Assembly: GCA_043721235.1 (NCBI GenBank)
Contig: JAYSRE010000212.1
Coordinates: 1 to 61,315, forward strand
Length of the DNA: 61,315 nucleotides
Direction: 5' to 3'
Origin: JAAFIP01 sp043721235
GTDB lineage: Bacteria > Pseudomonadota > Gammaproteobacteria > Burkholderiales > Burkholderiaceae_C
The notes under the pieces are model-generated. The model did not search any database, was not told the origin of the DNA, and saw only the letters and a list, made by a program, of their open reading frames with translations. The translations under genes were made by a program, and so were the position numbers. This document shows, in pieces, positions 35,166 to 43,800 of the stretch. Within the stretch, counting starts at the first letter, position 1. Each line of letters opens with the position of its first letter.

Positions 35166-36752
35166 ATGACCACCATCAAAGCCACCGACCTGGTTGAGAC
35201 GATTTCTGCCGCGCTGCAATTCATCAGCTACTACCACCCTGCTGACTACATTGCCCACTTGGCCCGCGCCTACGAACGCGAGCAAGGCCCTGCTGCCAAA
35301 GATGCCATTGCGCAAATCCTCACCAACAGCCGCATGAGCGCCACGGGCCACCGGCCCATTTGCCAAGATACGGGCATAGTCAACGTATTTTTAAAAATCG
35401 GCATGGACGTGCGATTTGAAGGCTGCGCTGCATTTGGCCTAAACGGTCAAGAGGGCGCGTTAGACGACGTGGTCAACGAAGGTGTGCGCCGTGGCTACAA
35501 CCACCCTGACAACACACTGCGCGCGTCCATCGTGGCCGACCCGCAGTTTGACCGTAAAAATACGCGTGACAACACACCCGCGGTGATTCACATTGAACTG
35601 GTGCCAGGCAACAAGTTAGACATCATGGTCGCCGCCAAAGGCGGCGGCAGTGAGAACAAAAGCAAGCTTGTTATGCTCAACCCAGGCGACAGCGTGGTGG
35701 ACTGGGTACTGAAAACCGTGCCCACCATGGGCGCAGGGTGGTGCCCACCGGGCATGCTGGGCATAGGCATTGGCGGCACAGCAGAAAAAGCCATGCTCAT
35801 GGCCAAGCAGGCGTTGATGCAAGACATTGACATGTACGAGTTACAGGCAAAATCCAGCAGCGGTGCAGTGCTCTCCAAGGTAGAAAACCTGCGCCTGGAA
35901 CTGTTTGACAAAGTCAACGCCCTGGGCATAGGTGCGCAAGGCCTAGGCGGCCTGACCACGGTGCTGGACGTGAAGATCAATATGTACCCCACGCACGCCG
36001 CAGGCAAGCCCGTGGCGATGATTCCTAACTGCGCCGCCACCCGCCACGCCCATGTGGTGATGGACGGCAGCGGCGCGGCCTACCTTTCGCCGCCACCGCT
36101 AAGCCTGTGGCCTGATGTGCACTGGGCACCTGATTACAAAAAATCAACGGCTGTTGATCTCAACACCCTCACCCCCGCACAAGTGGCCGCGTGGACACCT
36201 GGCCAAACCTTGCTGCTCAGCGGCAAAATGCTAACCGGCCGCGACGCAGCGCACAAACGCATCGGCGAGATGCTGGCCAAAGGTGAAACGCTGCCGGTAG
36301 ACTTTACCAACCGCGTCATCTACTACGTGGGCCCGGTTGACCCCATCAAAGGCGAAGCCGTAGGCCCCGCAGGCCCTACCACGGCCACCCGCATGGACGG
36401 CTTTACTGAGATGATGCTGCAGCAGACCGGCCTGATCAGCATGATCGGCAAGGCCGAGCGCGGCCCTACCGGGATTGAAGCGATTAAAAAACACAAGTCT
36501 GCCTACCTCATGGCCGTGGGCGGCGCAGCCTACCTGGTATCCAAAGCCATCAAAACCGCCAAAGTCGTAGGCTTTGCCGACCTAGGCATGGAGGCCATTT
36601 ACGAGTTTGACGTAGCGGACATGCCGGTGACGGTAGCCGTCGACTCGCTAGGCACCAGCGTGCACAACACCGGGCCTGCAGAGTGGCAAAAACGCATTGC
36701 CCAATCCGCGAAAACAGGCGAGTTTAAGGGGATTAGTGTCGCGGCGGGGTGA
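35166..36752 (+). CDS. fumA: Fumarate hydratase, class I (iron-sulfur)
   Basis: TCA-cycle enzyme turning fumarate into malate with a [4Fe-4S] cluster. The 528 residues comprise the alpha part (PICQDTGIVNVF, with a cluster cysteine; GGSENKSK; GIGIGGTAEKAML) and the beta part (TGRDAAHKR, GPAGPTTATRMDGF). PNCAATRHAH supplies a further candidate cluster cysteine. AAGAAGAG precedes the ATG. The symbol is by class; the FumA/FumB distinction of E. coli does not apply strictly. A large hairpin follows the stop. Confidence 0.94.
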   Translation: MTTIKATDLVETISAALQFISYYHPADYIAHLARAYEREQGPAAKDAIAQILTNSRMSATGHRPICQDTGIVNVFLKIGMDVRFEGCAAFGLNGQEGALDDVVNEGVRRGYNHPDNTLRASIVADPQFDRKNTRDNTPAVIHIELVPGNKLDIMVAAKGGGSENKSKLVMLNPGDSVVDWVLKTVPTMGAGWCPPGMLGIGIGGTAEKAMLMAKQALMQDIDMYELQAKSSSGAVLSKVENLRLELFDKVNALGIGAQGLGGLTTVLDVKINMYPTHAAGKPVAMIPNCAATRHAHVVMDGSGAAYLSPPPLSLWPDVHWAPDYKKSTAVDLNTLTPAQVAAWTPGQTLLLSGKMLTGRDAAHKRIGEMLAKGETLPVDFTNRVIYYVGPVDPIKGEAVGPAGPTTATRMDGFTEMMLQQTGLISMIGKAERGPTGIEAIKKHKSAYLMAVGGAAYLVSKAIKTAKVVGFADLGMEAIYEFDVADMPVTVAVDSLGTSVHNTGPAEWQKRIAQSAKTGEFKGISVAAG

Positions 36753-36767
36753 CACTGCCAGTCTGAT

Positions 36768-36809
36768 TTTCCACCTTCGGTGCGAATAATATCGCATGAA
36801 AGGTGGAAA
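36768..36809 (+). promoter_or_regulatory. Two-tier hairpin between fumarase and nucleotidyltransferase-fold gene
   Basis: Outer arms TTTCCACCTT and AAGGTGGAAA (36768-36777, 36800-36809) enclose inner arms TGCGA and TCGCA (36781-36785, 36792-36796). It starts 16 bases after the fumarase stop and ends 20 bases before the next ATG. No long T-run follows on the + strand, so it may be an operator or leader structure rather than a simple terminator. Confidence 0.55.
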
Positions 36810-36829
36810 CTTATTAAAATCATAGGCTT

Positions 36830-37879
36830 ATGTCATTTTTAAAGTCTGATTTTGTTCCTTTTTCTAACGATTCACAGCGTGTTAGCGCCAATTTAGAACA
36901 AATCTACCAGGCTTGGCTGGATGCCAAGCGTGAGCTAGACGCGATGCCCATGTCAATGTATTGGGCTAGCAAAGACCAAACCGATTATCTGCACGTCAAG
37001 CAACAAACTGGCGACAACGGAACAAGCCTTGGCCCACGCAACGCAGAGACTGAAACTCAGTTGACGCAGTTCACACAAACCAAAGAAGAACTCAAAGCAC
37101 GCGTAGTGTCTTTTGACGCAGTGATAGCCGAACGCGCAGCGCTCTACCGTCGGCTGCGACTGCCCTCGCTGCCCGATAGACAGGCGGAAATTTTGCGCAA
37201 GCTGGATGTAGCTGATTTGCTAGGCAACGATCTCTTGGTGGTTGGCGCCAACGCCTTTGTGGCTTACGAATTATTTATCGGGGCCAAGCTGCCTACGGGC
37301 AATGAAGAAACCGAAGACTTTGACCTGGCTTGGTGCCGCGGGAGCAAAGTATCACTAGCCACCATGTTGCCCACCGCAGTCAAACAGGTTAAACCTAAAA
37401 CTCTGCTCAGCGTGCTTAAAAGTATCGACAGCAGCTACCGTATATCGCCACGCAAACCTTACCAGGCCGTCAGCAGCGATGGCTATGAAGTAGAGCTGTT
37501 GGCTGCACCCAGCACCCACCCTCTACCCAAGAACCAAGGCTTTGACCCCATGGCGTCACTGGTAGAGCAAGAATGGTTACTCCAAGGCCGGGCGGTCAGC
37601 GTGGTGGTAGCCACGGTGCGCGGGCGGGCCAGCCCCTTGGTCGTGCCTGACCCTCGCTTTATGGCATTGCACAAACTATGGCTGGCAGACAAGCCTGAGC
37701 GCAATCCTGCAAAACGCGACAAAGACCGCAGGCAAGGCAACGTGCTGCTAGACGGGGTGCGCTATTTTGCCCAGGCATCGCACCCACTGAATGTAGACTT
37801 TGTCTTTGAGTTGCCTGAAGAACTGCGCAACCTATTTGACAGCTGGTGTCAGGAGACCAGCTTTATCCCCCAGCCATGA
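36830..37879 (+). CDS. GSU2403-type nucleotidyltransferase-fold protein
   Basis: A 349-residue soluble protein resembling the GSU2403 family (NTP_transf_8-like nucleotidyltransferase fold). The region LLGNDLLVVGANAFVAYEL followed by TEDFDLAWC (about 135-175) fits the fold, with an E-D-F-D acidic pair as candidate metal ligand; a Lys/Arg-rich NPAKRDKDRRQGNVLLDG segment lies near the end. The substrate is unknown, and related folds include antitoxins and toxin-like transferases. Its stop overlaps the murI start by four bases (ATGA), so the two are coupled. A hairpin sits in its leader. Confidence 0.7.
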   Translation: MSFLKSDFVPFSNDSQRVSANLEQIYQAWLDAKRELDAMPMSMYWASKDQTDYLHVKQQTGDNGTSLGPRNAETETQLTQFTQTKEELKARVVSFDAVIAERAALYRRLRLPSLPDRQAEILRKLDVADLLGNDLLVVGANAFVAYELFIGAKLPTGNEETEDFDLAWCRGSKVSLATMLPTAVKQVKPKTLLSVLKSIDSSYRISPRKPYQAVSSDGYEVELLAAPSTHPLPKNQGFDPMASLVEQEWLLQGRAVSVVVATVRGRASPLVVPDPRFMALHKLWLADKPERNPAKRDKDRRQGNVLLDGVRYFAQASHPLNVDFVFELPEELRNLFDSWCQETSFIPQP

Positions 37880-38682
37880 CCGCCGACACAAACCGCAACA
37901 CCAGCCGCATCGGCATCTTCGACTCAGGCATCGGGGGCCTGAGCATTCTTAAAGCGCTGCGCGCTGAAATGCCGCACGAGCAGTTTGTGTATTTCGCTGA
38001 CAGCGCCCACAGCCCTTACGGCCCCAAAGGCGACGCGTTCGTCATTGGCCGCTCGCTGGCCATTACCCAGCAGCTGATTGCCGAGCACCACATCAAGGCT
38101 TTGGTGGTAGCCTGCAACACCGCCACGGCCGCCGCCATTGCCGTGCTGCGCGCCCAGCACCCTAGCTTGCCCATCGTGGGGGTCGAGCCCGCACTCAAGC
38201 CCGCAGTAGCCGCCAGCCGCACCCAACGCATTGCCGTGCTGGCCACGCGGGGCACGCTGCACAGCGCCAAGTTTTTGGCACTCAAGGCATCGCTGGCAGA
38301 CCAGGCCGAGTTCATTTGCACGCCCTGCGAGGGTTTGGCAGAGATGATTGAGCGCAGCCTGGAAACGCAAGACACTACAAAATTAATAGCTACTTGTTCA
38401 GCATTTACTTGGGCGAGCGGTACATTTGGCATAAAAAATGGCGAGATTGACACGCTGGTGCTGGGCTGCACCCACTATCCGCTGGTGCTCAGTGCGTTTC
38501 GCCAAGCAGTGGGCCCTGCGGTGCAGATCGTGGACAACGGCCACGCTGTGGCGCGGCGGGTGGCGCAGCTGGTGCAGCTGGTGCAGCCTGTGGCAACAGC
38601 CCTTCACGCGCCAGGCCAGCTTACTTTGCTCAGCAGCGGCCCGGTGCAGCACCTGCACGCAGCCGCTGCACACTGGCTGTAA
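37876..38682 (+). CDS. murI: Glutamate racemase MurI
   Basis: Makes D-glutamate for peptidoglycan. The 268 residues have the family catalytic set: Asp16 in FDSGIGG, Cys80 in VACNTATA, and Cys198 in LGCTHYPL. The ATG at 37876 overlaps the previous stop; a longer opening lies inside the upstream gene. Residues about 170-182 (LIATCSAFTWASG) are encoded by a copy of the dispersed repeat, lying about 15 residues before the second catalytic Cys. Length is still normal, so the repeat has replaced or been absorbed into this segment. Confidence 0.95.
   Translation: MTADTNRNTSRIGIFDSGIGGLSILKALRAEMPHEQFVYFADSAHSPYGPKGDAFVIGRSLAITQQLIAEHHIKALVVACNTATAAAIAVLRAQHPSLPIVGVEPALKPAVAASRTQRIAVLATRGTLHSAKFLALKASLADQAEFICTPCEGLAEMIERSLETQDTTKLIATCSAFTWASGTFGIKNGEIDTLVLGCTHYPLVLSAFRQAVGPAVQIVDNGHAVARRVAQLVQLVQPVATALHAPGQLTLLSSGPVQHLHAAAAHWL
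38380..38422 (-). repeat. Dispersed palindromic repeat, copy 12, inside murI
   Basis: AAATTAATAGCTACTTGTTC then AGCATTTACTTGGGCGAGCGG. Same orientation and reading frame relative to the gene as the copy in the SIMPL gene. The triplet after TTT is ACT (Thr), where intergenic copies have CCT (Pro). Confidence 0.85.
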
Positions 38683-38690
38683 GCCGCGCT

Positions 38691-39305
38691 TTACGCGCCG
38701 TCGTCAAAGCTGCGTTTTTTAGCGTTTAAGCTGGGTGAGGTTCCCATCGATAGAAACTCGTTGCCTACTGGGTCGTTACCGTTCAAGTCCACCGGTATGC
38801 TGCGAAAAAACACGCCTTGGCCGGTCCATTTGCCTACCCAAAAGTGGTGCGCATCGGGGCCTTTACGGCTTGCATACCGTGCTAGCACGCCAATCAGCAC
38901 GTCGTCATCGCGCTCTAGCGCGTGCAAGCCTTCGATGGCAACAGCATCGGTTAAGCCTTCAAATGGGATTGCCACAGGCGCATGCCAGCGGGGTTCGGAT
39001 TCGCCAGTTTCTTGCACAAACTCCAGCGCCGCGCCCAACGCCCCAACCACCAGGGTGCGGCCCTGGGCCAGCTTGGCCAAAACAAAGCGCTGGGCGGCCA
39101 GGCCGGTGCTGACCAAGCGGCCATCGGGCTGAGATTCTGCCGGCTGCGCTGCTTGCGCCTCAGAATTGCCGCCCACGTTGGTAAGGTAGCTCCACACGTA
39201 GCCGTCTGGCCCAATCGCAAAGGCCTCGTGGTGTCCCAGGGCACTGCGCGCCACCGTCATAGCGGTCCAGACGGGCAGGGTTGGGGCGCTGGCGTTGTTT
39301 TGCAT
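38691..39305 (-). CDS. Conserved hypothetical protein
   Basis: A 204-residue protein without signal peptide or membrane helix. It is rich in beta-strand-like stretches (FVLAKLAQGRTLVVGALGAAL, shown in part; DVLIGVLARYAS) and has a conserved-looking HHFWVGKWTGQGVFFRSIP segment. I recognise no family. It converges on murI with 8 bases between stops. Its ATG lies inside a perfect 16-base tandem duplication. Codon use matches the core genes, so it is probably real. Confidence 0.65.
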   Translation of the reverse strand: MQNNASAPTLPVWTAMTVARSALGHHEAFAIGPDGYVWSYLTNVGGNSEAQAAQPAESQPDGRLVSTGLAAQRFVLAKLAQGRTLVVGALGAALEFVQETGESEPRWHAPVAIPFEGLTDAVAIEGLHALERDDDVLIGVLARYASRKGPDAHHFWVGKWTGQGVFFRSIPVDLNGNDPVGNEFLSMGTSPSLNAKKRSFDDGA

Positions 39306-39332
39306 GAATGTGTTAGTGCATGAATGTGTTAG
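39301..39332. repeat. Perfect 16-base tandem duplication over a start codon
   Basis: TGCATGAATGTGTTAG occurs twice head to tail. The first copy contains the ATG (minus strand) of the hypothetical gene ending at 38691; the second puts an out-of-frame ATG 16 bases upstream. Confidence 0.85.
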
Positions 39333-39462
39333 TGTACGACGCTAAAGCGGCTTACACTGCATTTCGGCTGGCTTGCTTGATAGTGGAAATAGCTAGCTGG
39401 GGTGGCACAGAACGCAACCAGCGGCAGCAGATTGCTTTGGTGGCACAAAGTTGGGTGTGTTT

Positions 39463-39514
39463 TAGGCCTATCGCCCAAGGAAATGCTAGATACTATGCTA
39501 TGTATTAAGTAGCA
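39463..39514 (+). repeat. Dispersed palindromic repeat, copy 13, overlapping the ispF 3' end
   Basis: AGGCCTATCGCCCAAGGAAA then TGCTAGATACTATGCTATGT then ATTAAGTAGC. Read on the minus strand, its right part supplies the ispF stop codon (39498-39500) and the codons for the last residues. Confidence 0.8.
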
Positions 39515-39995
39515 CTATTGCTCGCGCTTCCATGCTTTGTCCTTCCCCCACTGGGCCCATTTTCTCGGCAGTCTTGGCCTTGATATTCACCTGCGCTACC
39601 GCCACCCCCAAAGCAGCGGCTATGCGCTCGCACATGGCGGGCAGGTAGCTGGCCAGTTTGGGCGCTTGGGCTATCACGGTGCTGTCTATATTGCCTATGC
39701 CAAAGCCGGCCGCGCGCACACGCTGGGCAGCTTGGGCCAGCAGCGCGATGGAGTCGGCCCCTTTGAACTGGGGGTCTGTGTCGGGAAAATGCCTGCCAAT
39801 ATCGCCCAAACCTGCCGCACCCAGCAGCGCGTCGGTAATGGCGTGCAGCAGCACGTCAGCGTCTGAATGGCCCAGCAAACCTTTGTCAAACGGCACATGC
39901 ACGCCGCCCAGCATCAGTTTGCGGCCAGGCACCAGGGCGTGGGTGTCCCAGCCCTCACCTATTCTAAAACCTGGTGCCTTGAAACTTGCCGTCAT
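39498..39995 (-). CDS. ispF: 2-C-methyl-D-erythritol 2,4-cyclodiphosphate synthase IspF
   Basis: Fifth step of the MEP isoprenoid pathway. The 165 residues show the metal and active-site segments GWDTHAL, LLGHSDADVLLHAITDA, DIGRHFPDTD and KAKTAEKMG. The ATG overlaps the ispD stop by four bases (ATGA), so IspD and IspF are translated in turn. The C-terminal residues (LLNT) and the stop are encoded by a dispersed repeat, so the tail is recent in origin. Confidence 0.96.
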   Translation of the reverse strand: MTASFKAPGFRIGEGWDTHALVPGRKLMLGGVHVPFDKGLLGHSDADVLLHAITDALLGAAGLGDIGRHFPDTDPQFKGADSIALLAQAAQRVRAAGFGIGNIDSTVIAQAPKLASYLPAMCERIAAALGVAVAQVNIKAKTAEKMGPVGEGQSMEARAIVLLNT

Positions 39996-40714
39996 ACGGT
40001 GTTCTTTCTATTAAGTAAGAGGGCCTCGGCCAGAGCAAAGTCTTCGGGGTAAGTGACTTTGAAGTTGTGCGCACTGCTGGGCACCAGCATAGGGGCGCAA
40101 CCTGCCAGCTCCATGGCGCTGGACTCGTCGGTTACGTGGTCGCCTGCAGCCTGTAGCGCATCAATCAAAGCGCCAATGCGGAACATTTGTGGTGTTTGGG
40201 CCAGCCACTTGTCAGCGCGGTTGACGGTAGCGGCTACGCGGCCCACTTGGGCGGTACCGGGGCTGTGGGCAGATTTGAGGGTGTCTGGCAGTGCCAGTGC
40301 CAGCAGGCCACCCACGCTGTCGTGCTGGCAAGCGTCGATCAGTGCGTTGATTTGCCCAGGCGTCACCAGGCAGCGCGCTGCGTCGTGCACCAGCACCCAG
40401 TCATGGCTGCGCGCACCTCGCGTCAGCAGTGCTTTTAAACCATTTAATACAGTGATAGCCCTTGTTTTACCAGCACAGGCAGCTACTGAATGCGCAGCAC
40501 CTGTGTGAAGTGCAAAAAACGTGTCTTGCGGTGCCACCACAGTGCACACGTGCGCCACACGCGGCACCGCTGCAAACGCCGCCAGCGTGTGCGCCACCAT
40601 GGGCAGGCCCGCCAAGCTCTGGTATTGCTTAGGCAGGATGGTATTGTTACCCATTGCCCGCGTGCCTGTGCCTCCACAAGGAATCAGCGCAAAAATTTGA
40701 GGACTTGTAGGCAT
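39992..40714 (-). CDS. ispD: 2-C-methyl-D-erythritol 4-phosphate cytidylyltransferase IspD
   Basis: Third step of the MEP pathway, joining MEP and CTP. The 240 residues start FALIPCGGTGTRAM, with LPKQYQSLAG, VLVHDAARCLVTP and TVNRADKWLAQTPQ in order. The ATG at 40714 is preferred to a longer opening at 40801, which would run into the divergent mfd leader. It shares an ATGA overlap with ispF. The cysteine-rich AACAGKTRAITVLNGL segment matches the family SVLNGL motif. Confidence 0.95.
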   Translation of the reverse strand: MPTSPQIFALIPCGGTGTRAMGNNTILPKQYQSLAGLPMVAHTLAAFAAVPRVAHVCTVVAPQDTFFALHTGAAHSVAACAGKTRAITVLNGLKALLTRGARSHDWVLVHDAARCLVTPGQINALIDACQHDSVGGLLALALPDTLKSAHSPGTAQVGRVAATVNRADKWLAQTPQMFRIGALIDALQAAGDHVTDESSAMELAGCAPMLVPSSAHNFKVTYPEDFALAEALLLNRKNTV

Positions 40715-40808
40715 AGTTGTTGGTATCTTAAGCGGGTATTCTAAAATCAATGTTCCACACCCTACTGCGCAGACTTTGGGGTGTTTTGTATTTGTGGTCA
40801 AAAAAAAC

Positions 40809-43800
40809 GTGCATTACCCCAAACTCTCCCCCGGCAAACGCCCTACCCTGCCCCGCCCCATCCAATGTGCCGATGCGCTACTTTTAGCTGAATTTGCCAG
40901 CAACGAGAAAGCCGCTGGCCGCATGACCGCCATCGTTACCGCCGATGCCAGCGATGCGCAGCGCTTGCAGGATGAGCTGGCCTTTTTTGCACCCACCCTG
41001 CAAACCGTGATGTTCCCTGACTGGGAAACCCTGCCTTACGACACGTTTTCACCACACCAAGACCTGATCAGCGAACGACTGGCCACGCTGTGGCGCATTC
41101 ACTCGCACGGCGGCCAGCGCAGCCCCAAAGACGCAGCCGATGTGGTGCTGATTCCCGCCACCACCGCGCTGTACCGCCTGGCACCGCCCAGCTTTTTAGC
41201 GGGCACCACGTTTCACTTTAAGGTTAAGCAAAAGTTAGACGAGGCCAAACTGAAAGCGCAACTTACGCTGGCAGGTTACAACCATGTCACCCAAGTTGTC
41301 AGCCCCGGTGAATACGCTGTGCGCGGCGGGCTGATTGACCTGTTTCCCATGGGCAGCTTGGTGCCCTACCGGGTCGATTTGTTTGACGACGAGGTAGACA
41401 GCATCCGCACTTTTGACCCCGACAGCCAGCGCTCTTTGTATCCCGTGCCCGAGGTGCGCCTGCTGCCGGGCCGCGAGTTCCCTATGGACGACGCAGCGCG
41501 GGCCAAGTTTCGTAACCGTTGGCGCGAGCTGCTGGAAGGCGACCCCACCAAAAGCCGTATTTACAAAGACATAGGCAACGGCGTAGCCACAGCAGGTATT
41601 GAATACTATTTGCCCCTGTTTTTTGACCAAACCGCCACCGTGTTTGACTACCTGAGCGAGAAAACCACGGTGGTGCTGCACGGCGATATTGAGCCTGCCT
41701 TTGCGCACTTTTGGCAAGACACCAAAGAGCGCTACCGCCTGGTGCAAGGCGACCCGGACCGGCCCGCACTGCCGCCCGAGGCCTTGTTTTTATCCATTGA
41801 GCAGTTCTACACCACGGCCAATGCGTTTTGCCAGCTGGCGCTGCGCTCAGCTAAAACGCAAGAGGGCGCAGACAACCACACCGATTTTGCGGAGTTTGAG
41901 GCACTTCCCGCCCTGGCTTCCCAGCGCGGCGTGGAAGAGCCGCTGTCTTTGCTTAAATCGCACTTGGTAGGCAGCCGCAACCGCGTACTCATCATTGCCG
42001 AAAGTGATGGCCGCCGCGAGAGTTTGCTAGACTTTTTGCGTGCCAGCCATGTGGTTCCAGTGGCTTTCGACTCGCTTGCAGAATTTCAAGCCAGTACCGA
42101 GAAGCTGGGCATTGCCACCGCCGCCTTAAGTGCAGGCTTTGTGTGGACAGAAGGCGGCATCGACTTTATTACCGAAACCGAGCTGTTTGCCACCAGCGCA
42201 GGCAGTGGGCGCAGGCGGCGCAAGCAAGAGCAGGTCAGCGATGTGGAATCGCTGATTAAAGACCTCAGCGAGCTTAAAGTAGGCGACCCGGTAGTGCACA
42301 GCCAGCACGGCATTGGCCGCTACAAAGGCCTTATGAACATGGACGTGGGGCAAAAAATGCCCGACGGCACGGCCGCGCTGCAAGAGTTTTTACTGCTCGA
42401 ATACGCAGGCGATGCCAAACTGTACGTACCCGTTAGCCAGCTGCACCTGATCAGCCGCTACACCGGGGTATCCGCCGACGAAGCGCCGCTGCACCGCCTG
42501 GGCAGTGGCCAGTGGGAAAAAGCCAAGCGCCGCGCCGCCGAACAAGTGCGCGACAGCGCTGCTGAGCTATTGAACATCTACGCACGCCGGGCCGCACGCC
42601 AAGGCCATGCGTTTAGGTATTCCCCCAACGATTACGAGACCTTTGCCAACGACTTTGGTTTTGAAGAAACCGCCGACCAGCGCGCTGCCATCCATGCCGT
42701 GATTCAAGACATGATCTCGCCGCAACCGATGGACCGCCTGGTGTGCGGCGATGTAGGTTTTGGCAAAACCGAGGTGGCTTTGCGCGCAGCCTTCATCGCC
42801 GTTACCGGCGGCAAGCAAGTGGCCATCCTTGCGCCTACTACCCTGTTAGCAGAGCAGCACTACGCCACGTTGACCGACCGCTTCAGCAAATGGCCTGTCA
42901 AAATTATGGAGATGAGCCGCTTTCGCAGCGGCAAAGAAATTGCCGCTGCCATCAAAGGCTTGGCCGACGGCAGTGTAGACATTGTGGTGGGCACACACAA
43001 GCTGCTCAGTGCATCTGTCAAATACAAAGACCTTGGGCTGTTGATTGTGGACGAAGAGCACCGCTTTGGTGTGCGCCACAAAGAAGCCATGAAGGCCCTG
43101 CGCGCCGAGGTGGACATACTTACGCTTACGGCCACGCCCATCCCGCGCACCATGGGCATGGCGCTAGAAGGCTTGCGCGACTTGAGCGTGATAGCCACCG
43201 CACCGCAGCGCCGCCTGGCCATTAAAACCTTTGTACGCACCGAAGGCACCGGCGTGATCCGTGAGGCGGTACTGCGAGAACTCAAACGGGGCGGCCAGGT
43301 TTACTTTTTGCACAACGAAGTAGAAACCATAGAAAACCGCCGCCAAAAACTGCAAGAAATTTTGCCCGAGGCCCGCATTGCCGTGGCCCACGGCCAAATG
43401 CCCGAACGCCAGCTGGAAAAAGTGATGAAAGACTTTGTGGCCCAGCGCTACAACCTGCTGCTGTGCTCCACCATTATTGAGACCGGTATTGACGTGCCCA
43501 CTGCCAACACCATTGTGATGGCACGGGCCGATAAGTTTGGCCTGGCGCAGCTGCACCAGCTGCGCGGCAGGGTGGGCCGCAGCCACCACCAAGCTTATGC
43601 CTACCTGATGGTGCCCGACATTGAAGTGCTGACCAAACACGCCACCCAGCGGCTGGAGGCGATCCAGCAAATGGAAGAACTGGGCAGCGGTTTTTACTTG
43701 GCCATGCACGACCTGGAGATTCGCGGTGCTGGCGAGGTGCTGGGCGAGAACCAGTCGGGCAATATGCTGGAGGTGGGCTTTCAGCTGTACAACGAAATGC

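Noticed and set aside
40440..40500. Possible dispersed-repeat copy inside ispD (GCAGCTACTGAAT stretch)
   Set aside because: Only the 13-base tail matches; the encoded AACAGKTRAITVLNGL aligns with the normal IspD motif, so the likeness is probably chance.
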